From NCBI GenBank assembly GCA_037176705.1, contig CM073890.1:98756591-98820590 (forward strand): a DNA stretch of 64,000 nucleotides, given 5' to 3'. The notes beneath the pieces are model-generated. The model was not told the origin of the DNA, made no database searches, and saw nothing but the letters and a program-made list of their open reading frames with translations. The translations under genes and the position numbers were made by a program. Source of the DNA: Molossus alvarezi (taxonomy: Eukaryota > Chordata > Mammalia > Chiroptera > Molossidae). The first letter of the stretch is position 1, and the number at the start of each line of letters is the position of its first letter. This document shows positions 59,701 to 64,000 of this stretch, in pieces.

Positions 59701-59930
59701 TGTTTGGTTTTTTTCTTTATTGATTTTAGAGAGAGAGGATGGGAGAGGGAAAGAGAAATAGAAACATTGATGAGAGCGAACATTGACCGGCTGCCTCCTG
59801 CATGCCCCCCCACCCACCCCCGCACTGGGGATTTGGCTCACAACCTGGGCATGTGTCCTGACCGGAAATCGAACCAGCGACCTCTTGGTGCATGGGTTGA
59901 TGCTCAATCACTGAGCCACACCAGCCAGGC
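59701..59930 (-). mobile_element. VES SINE, short class, with perfect target duplication
   Basis: 'ctttattgattttagagaga' at the tail side and 'gagccacaccagccaggc' at the head side. Target duplication tggccatatttcttt at 59686-59700 and 59931-59945, perfect over 15 bp, so it is young. A C-rich patch (59805-59822) lies in the centre. Confidence 0.95.
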
Positions 59931-59945
59931 TGGCCATATTTCTTT

Positions 59946-60406
59946 TTAATTGCCCTATCTTTCAGAGTAAGTTAGCTTGATTTAAACAAAGAAAGATATT
60001 TTTGGAAGGATATCTAGTTGACCACATCCTCAGGAAGACTACAGAACTGTGTTCAGAATGGGCAGATAAAAGGGAGGCTATACCACCCAAACCACAGCCA
60101 AACTCATGCCACAGAACCAGTCCTGTGAGGATACAAACACATATCAGGGTCACTGCCAAGCCCACCCATATCGCCAGCACTGACACTGGCCCAGCCACTG
60201 CCTTTGTGGCCAGTGTGCACACTGACGTCACACAGCCAGAAAGATGTCCCCAATCTTTCTGACTCATGCTAATCAACAGACTCAAAATCTGAAACATGCA
60301 GGTCCAATTGCTTACCCTAAGAACCAAGGTCTTCACTCAAGGATAATTAGGAACTAGGCTTCATGTCTATTCAATGCTACAATGGAAGATGAACTCCGGC
60401 ACCCAA
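59946..60406. other. No recognised feature
   Basis: Unassigned. Confidence 0.4.
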
Positions 60407-60422
60407 GACTATATACTACAGA

Positions 60423-60617
60423 ACCAGCCTGTGCAGCTCAGTTAGTTGAGCATTGACCCATGCACCAGTAGATCACCAGTTTAATTCCCAGCCAGGGTAC
60501 ATGCCCGAGTTGCGAGCTCAATCCCCTGTAGGGGATGTGCAGGAGGCAGCTGATCAATGTTTCTCTCTCTCCCCCTCTCCCTTCCTGTCTCATATATTTT
60601 ATTTTTAATTTTAAAGA
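60423..60617 (+). mobile_element. VES SINE, short class
   Basis: 'accagcctgtgcagctcagt', box-B-like AGTTTAATTCCC, CT-rich middle. Target duplication actatatactacaga at 60408-60422 and 60618-60632. Confidence 0.9.
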
Positions 60618-60632
60618 ACTATATACTACAGA

Positions 60633-62161
60633 TTTTCTAAATGTAGGAAGGGTGTTCAGATATTAGACAGACCAAAAAAAAAAAACTTACACTGCGTCTT
60701 GATTGTGGTACCCTACCCTATGGAATACTTAACTGACCACATATCCATGTGCTGTATTATAGTTGGGCTCCGGATATGAAATATGTCTTTTGCATATTCC
60801 TTCACCTCGCACCACAGTTCCAAATTGTGGCCTGGGGCGCTCCAGGTGCCACAGAGAACTCAGGAGATCCAACAGGATATTAAAAATTTTCAAGGACAGC
60901 CCAGAAGCATCTGTCCAATCCCACTACTATCTCGAGATGATGTGCAGCTTCATTAGATCATGCTACATTCCTTTCAATGACATTCATTTCTTTGCAAAAC
61001 TGGGCTTTTGACAGTTGCTGCCATAAGAAGCAAGTACCTGGTGAAACAAAACAATGTGGAACAGGAAATGAGACCGGTAGTGCCCAGACATTCCAAGTTG
61101 GTGGAGGTGGACGGTCAGTGCCCGGGAGGCACATACATCCATTAGTAATTGTATTTACTCAAGAACAAAACTAAATATTATTTTTGTGTGTGTGTGTTTA
61201 CTTTTGCTTTCCAAATAGCTACTTGGTTGTGAAAACATAAATACTTATATTAGGGTGTTTGAATCTAATAATAAATGAAATTGTTAGTTATTTCTTTTGA
61301 CCCAGAGGGTATTGTGAAAAAAAAAATTACTGAGACACTAATGTCTCTGTGAATGAAAAGAATTTAGGAAATTCTGAAGTAGCACAGTGTCTATTGATTA
61401 AAATAAATAAACCTTTCGTTCTTCCCAGTCCTACCTTGTTAATGAGAAACCAGCGTTGTCATCCGTCAAAGATGGAAAACTTATGAGTAAAGCTAAGGGT
61501 TAATAGAAAGGCCACAGCCTCTCACTCATATAATAGGTGATGACTCCAGCAAATGCTGAGAGCCCCAAAGAAGAAGAACAGAGTCAGGGGGCCTCTCAAT
61601 CTTCTAGAAAAAAGATCATGTACCCATTACCTAGCAGGACTGTGTACAGTATCGCCTCTGGCAAACACAAGGGATACTCATGTAGAAAGCTAGAGGCTGT
61701 ATTTTGAGGACGGACTGAGCTTCCATCCTACCCTGTACTGCTTCACTGTGGGCTGTTGCAGGAGAAAAAAACAAATTTATCTCTTCTTAAACCATGGTAG
61801 CAGTGCAATCTCTGGTAAAGTCGCTTAGAAAGTATTCTCAGATGGGATAAGGCTTTAGATAACAGGCTTCGAATAAGAGATTCCATAGCTCAAGCTCAGT
61901 AAAACATCCATTTGCTGTGGACATTTACCACACCTTCTGTGTGTTGGGACAGTCAAAAGGCTGAGAAACATTGCATTAGCTGTAACACCTTCCAGAAGAA
62001 AAGATTTACCCCCTTTTTCCCATAACGGAACCAAAGATTGGTTCTGGGTCCCATCAAAATACAGTGAAAATGTAAGAAGTTGTGCTGCTATGGAGAAAAC
62101 TTGAATCTATTGAGGTCAGTTTTGCCTTTTTTATAAACTCAAGGCAAAATATTTAATAATT
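60633..62161. other. No recognised feature
   Basis: A short GT run at 61182-61196; no gene or named repeat recognised. Confidence 0.4.
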
Positions 62162-62563
62162 GTTATGGGTTGAATTGTATCCCTCAAAATTCATGTGTTG
62201 AGTCCCTAACCCCCTGGTGACTCAGAATGTGACTATATTTGGAGATAATGTCTTTAAAGTGGTGACTTACTTACAAGGCAGCAATAGGGAGGATCCTAAT
62301 CCAATCTGACTGGTGTCTCTTCTAAGAAGAAGAAACCTGAACACATAATGAGACACCAGAGAGGGGCACTCACAGAGAAAAGACCATATGAAGAGGCAGG
62401 AAAACACCACCTATCTGAGAGCCAAGGAGAGAGCCCTCGGAGCAAACCAAACCTTCACCTTGATCTTGGACTTCCGAAGTCCAGGACTGTGAGAAGTAAT
62501 CCCTGCTGTTTATGGCCCCAGTCTGCGGCACTTGGCTATTGCAGCCTTAGCACTGTAATACAA
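62162..62563 (+). mobile_element. MaLR-like solo LTR
   Basis: Starts TGTTATGGGTTGAATTGTAT, contains 'tcctaatccaatctgactgg' and 'ccaggactgtgagaagtaat', and ends 'gcactgtaataca'. The TG..CA ends are intact. Same family as 15345-15772. Confidence 0.75.
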
Positions 62564-62923
62564 TCATCTGCTTTCAAACTGAAGGAAGAACCCAGCATCT
62601 ATTTCCACTGGACGAAGAACTAAGTAAATGAATAAGTGGATGGTGATGGTGCCACAGTCCTGGGAAACGTCAAGAACATTTTGCCCTATAACAAGTCATC
62701 CACTAAATAAGTACACTTTCATTCAGCTAGCCCGAGGGGGGGGGTGACCGAGCTTAAATATGTGCAGCACTCAGAAAGGAAGAAAAGTTCCTGTGAACTA
62801 TTCCAACTGTGCTAAATACCCAATGACCTTTGTTGGAATGCATCTGTAGAGAAGTCAAGAAATCTGAAATGAGAAGCGGAATTCTGAACCACAGGCTGAG
62901 CAGCTGTGTGAACATCCAAAATG
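62564..62923. other. No recognised feature
   Basis: Unassigned; a G9 run near 62736-62745. Confidence 0.4.
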
Positions 62924-62935
62924 GAAGAGTTTCTT

Positions 62936-63108
62936 TTTTTCTTTATTGATTTGTAGAGAAAGAGAGAAATATTGATCGGCTGTCTCCTGCACAACGCCGA
63001 TCCCGGGTCGAGCCCCCAACCCAGGCATGTGCCCTGACCTGAAATTGAACCAGCAACTTTTCAGTGCACGGGATGACGCTCAACCAACTGAGCCACTCCA
63101 GGCGAGCT
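62936..63108 (-). mobile_element. VES SINE, short class (first insertion at a reused site)
   Basis: 'ctttattgatttgtagagaa' at the tail side, 'tgagccactccaggcgag' at the head side. Flanked by gaagagtttctt at 62924-62935 and 63109-63120. Confidence 0.9.
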
Positions 63109-63120
63109 GAAGAGTTTCTT

Positions 63121-63210
63121 TTTTTGGCATATGCCCCTAGCGAGAACCGAACCCAGGACTCTCTGGTCCGCAGGCCGACACTTCAACCACTAAGCCAAAC
63201 CGGCCAGGGC
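63121..63210 (-). mobile_element. Short VES-derived SINE (tRNA part + poly(A)), full head
   Basis: A 90-bp element: T-run, then 'ggcatatgcccctagcgaga' up to 'aagccaaaccggccagggc'. The tRNA-like head is complete (A and B boxes), but the poly(A) is joined right after the 'ggggcatatgcc' base, so the middle and tail are absent. Perfect target duplication ctgaagagtttctt at 63107-63120 and 63211-63224. Confidence 0.93.
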
Positions 63211-63296
63211 CTGAAGAGTTTCTTAATGAACCACTCAAATGTTATCAAAAGCAGGACATAGGGGGTCAGAAAAAAATTAGGTTACACAACTCTAAA

Positions 63297-63350
63297 TATA
63301 TATTTATGTATATATACACACACACATATATACACATATATATCATATTT
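63297..63350. repeat. TA/CA-rich microsatellite
   Basis: Mixed TATG, TA and CA units. Confidence 0.8.
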
Positions 63351-63619
63351 GATTTTTAATAAACTTATTATTTCCATAATTATAAGAAGTTTCCTATATT
63401 CTGATACAAGATACCTTAAAAACAAAATGTCAAAAGCAGAACTCATTTTTTTTCTGGAAATTACCCTGTGGCATATCTAGTTTTAGTTGGTGGTACCATC
63501 ATTCTCCTAGTCACCCAACTAGAATTTCATTTTTTTGTATACCTAAGAACCAAACCTTCTCTTCTATCTCTTTTTATAGAGAATAAAATTCTGAGATTCC
63601 CAGGTAATATTTTAAAACT
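63351..63619. other. No recognised feature
   Basis: AT-rich; nothing seen. Confidence 0.4.
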
Positions 63620-63628
63620 GTCACCATT

Positions 63629-63846
63629 GCCCTGGCCAGTGTGACTCAGTTGGTTGAGCATTGTCTGGACACTGAGAGGTCACAGGTTCCATTCCTGGAC
63701 AGAGCACATGCCCAGGTTGCAGGCTCCATCCCCAGTAGGGGGTGTGCAGGCGGCAGCCAACAGATGGTTCTCTCTGTCTCTCCTTCTCTCTTCCTCTTTC
63801 TCTAAAAATCAATAAAAACATATTTTTAAAAATAAGTAAACTAAAA
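63629..63846 (+). mobile_element. VES SINE, short class
   Basis: 'gccctggccagtgtgactca' head, 'ccccagtagggggtgtgcag', tail 'aaaaatcaataaaa'. Target duplication gtcaccatt at 63620-63628 and 63847-63855. Confidence 0.93.
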
Positions 63847-64000
63847 GTCACCATTTGCAACTTCTTATCTCTGTGAATCAAAATTATCTTGCCACTGTAC
63901 AATAAACAAAACTCAGACATAAAAAAAATTGTGAAGCTGGGGCTTATATTAGACATAACTGTCACTGATAATGCCTTTATCAATTTTGTATTCAAACAAA

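Noticed and set aside
1..64000. Helitron (HeliBat) copies
   Set aside because: Expected in vespertilionid bats, but I found no typical TC start with a CTRR end and 3' hairpin in this window.

Overview
This window reads as a stretch of a bat nuclear genome, intergenic or intronic, with no protein-coding gene that I can support. The organism call rests on about 26 copies of tRNA-derived SINEs of the bat VES type (heads close to GCCCTGGCCGGTTTGGCTCAG, CT-rich middle, A-rich tail), on L1 LINEs of placental type, and on two copies of a SPIN-like hAT element, a family known from vespertilionid bats among a scattered set of vertebrates. A vespertilionid or near relative is my best guess; the family level is inference.

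Layout. 1-2,100: AT-rich sequence without recognised features. 2.1-4.3 kb: a GC-rich block of unknown origin, then four VES SINEs packed into 1.4 kb with TA/TATG microsatellites. 5.0-6.9 kb: a MER5A-type DNA transposon and a nest of three L1 pieces whose target duplications can still be read. 7.4-12.95 kb: one long, dead, minus-strand L1 with both ORFs, a SINE in the first codons of ORF2 and a GT microsatellite inside ORF2. 13.1-13.8 kb: an orphan piece of an ERVL-type provirus carrying the dUTPase region. 15-30 kb: MaLR-like LTRs, SINEs, L1 fragments, a mariner MITE at 26.5 kb, a SPIN copy at 27.0 kb and a MIR split by an LTR at 27.3-27.9 kb. 30-49 kb: MIRs, the second SPIN copy (32.6 kb), hAT-Charlie relics, LTRs, more SINEs, a CT/C/GT compound microsatellite (41.0 kb) and a Tigger/MER2-like element (47.6 kb). 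49.6-51.55 kb: the most notable object, a full-length 107-nt U6 snRNA copy fused directly to the 3' part of an L1, the whole flanked by a perfect 16-bp target duplication and later hit by a SINE. 52.8-64 kb: L1 3' ends, an L2 tail with a SINE in it, MIR, a mariner fragment, a MaLR-like LTR and a cluster of minus-strand SINEs near 63 kb.

Nothing here works as a gene set or operon. The pieces are linked by retrotransposition: L1 supplied the machinery that moved the SINEs and made the U6-L1 chimera, and many insertions keep 8-16 bp target duplications, so their order can be worked out. The observations most worth pursuing are the U6-L1 chimera, a possible short tRNA-only VES subfamily (two copies ending at the same base), two places where two SINEs used the same target so that three copies of the duplication remain, and a conserved small hairpin just before the poly(A) of one VES class with a compensated base pair in one copy.
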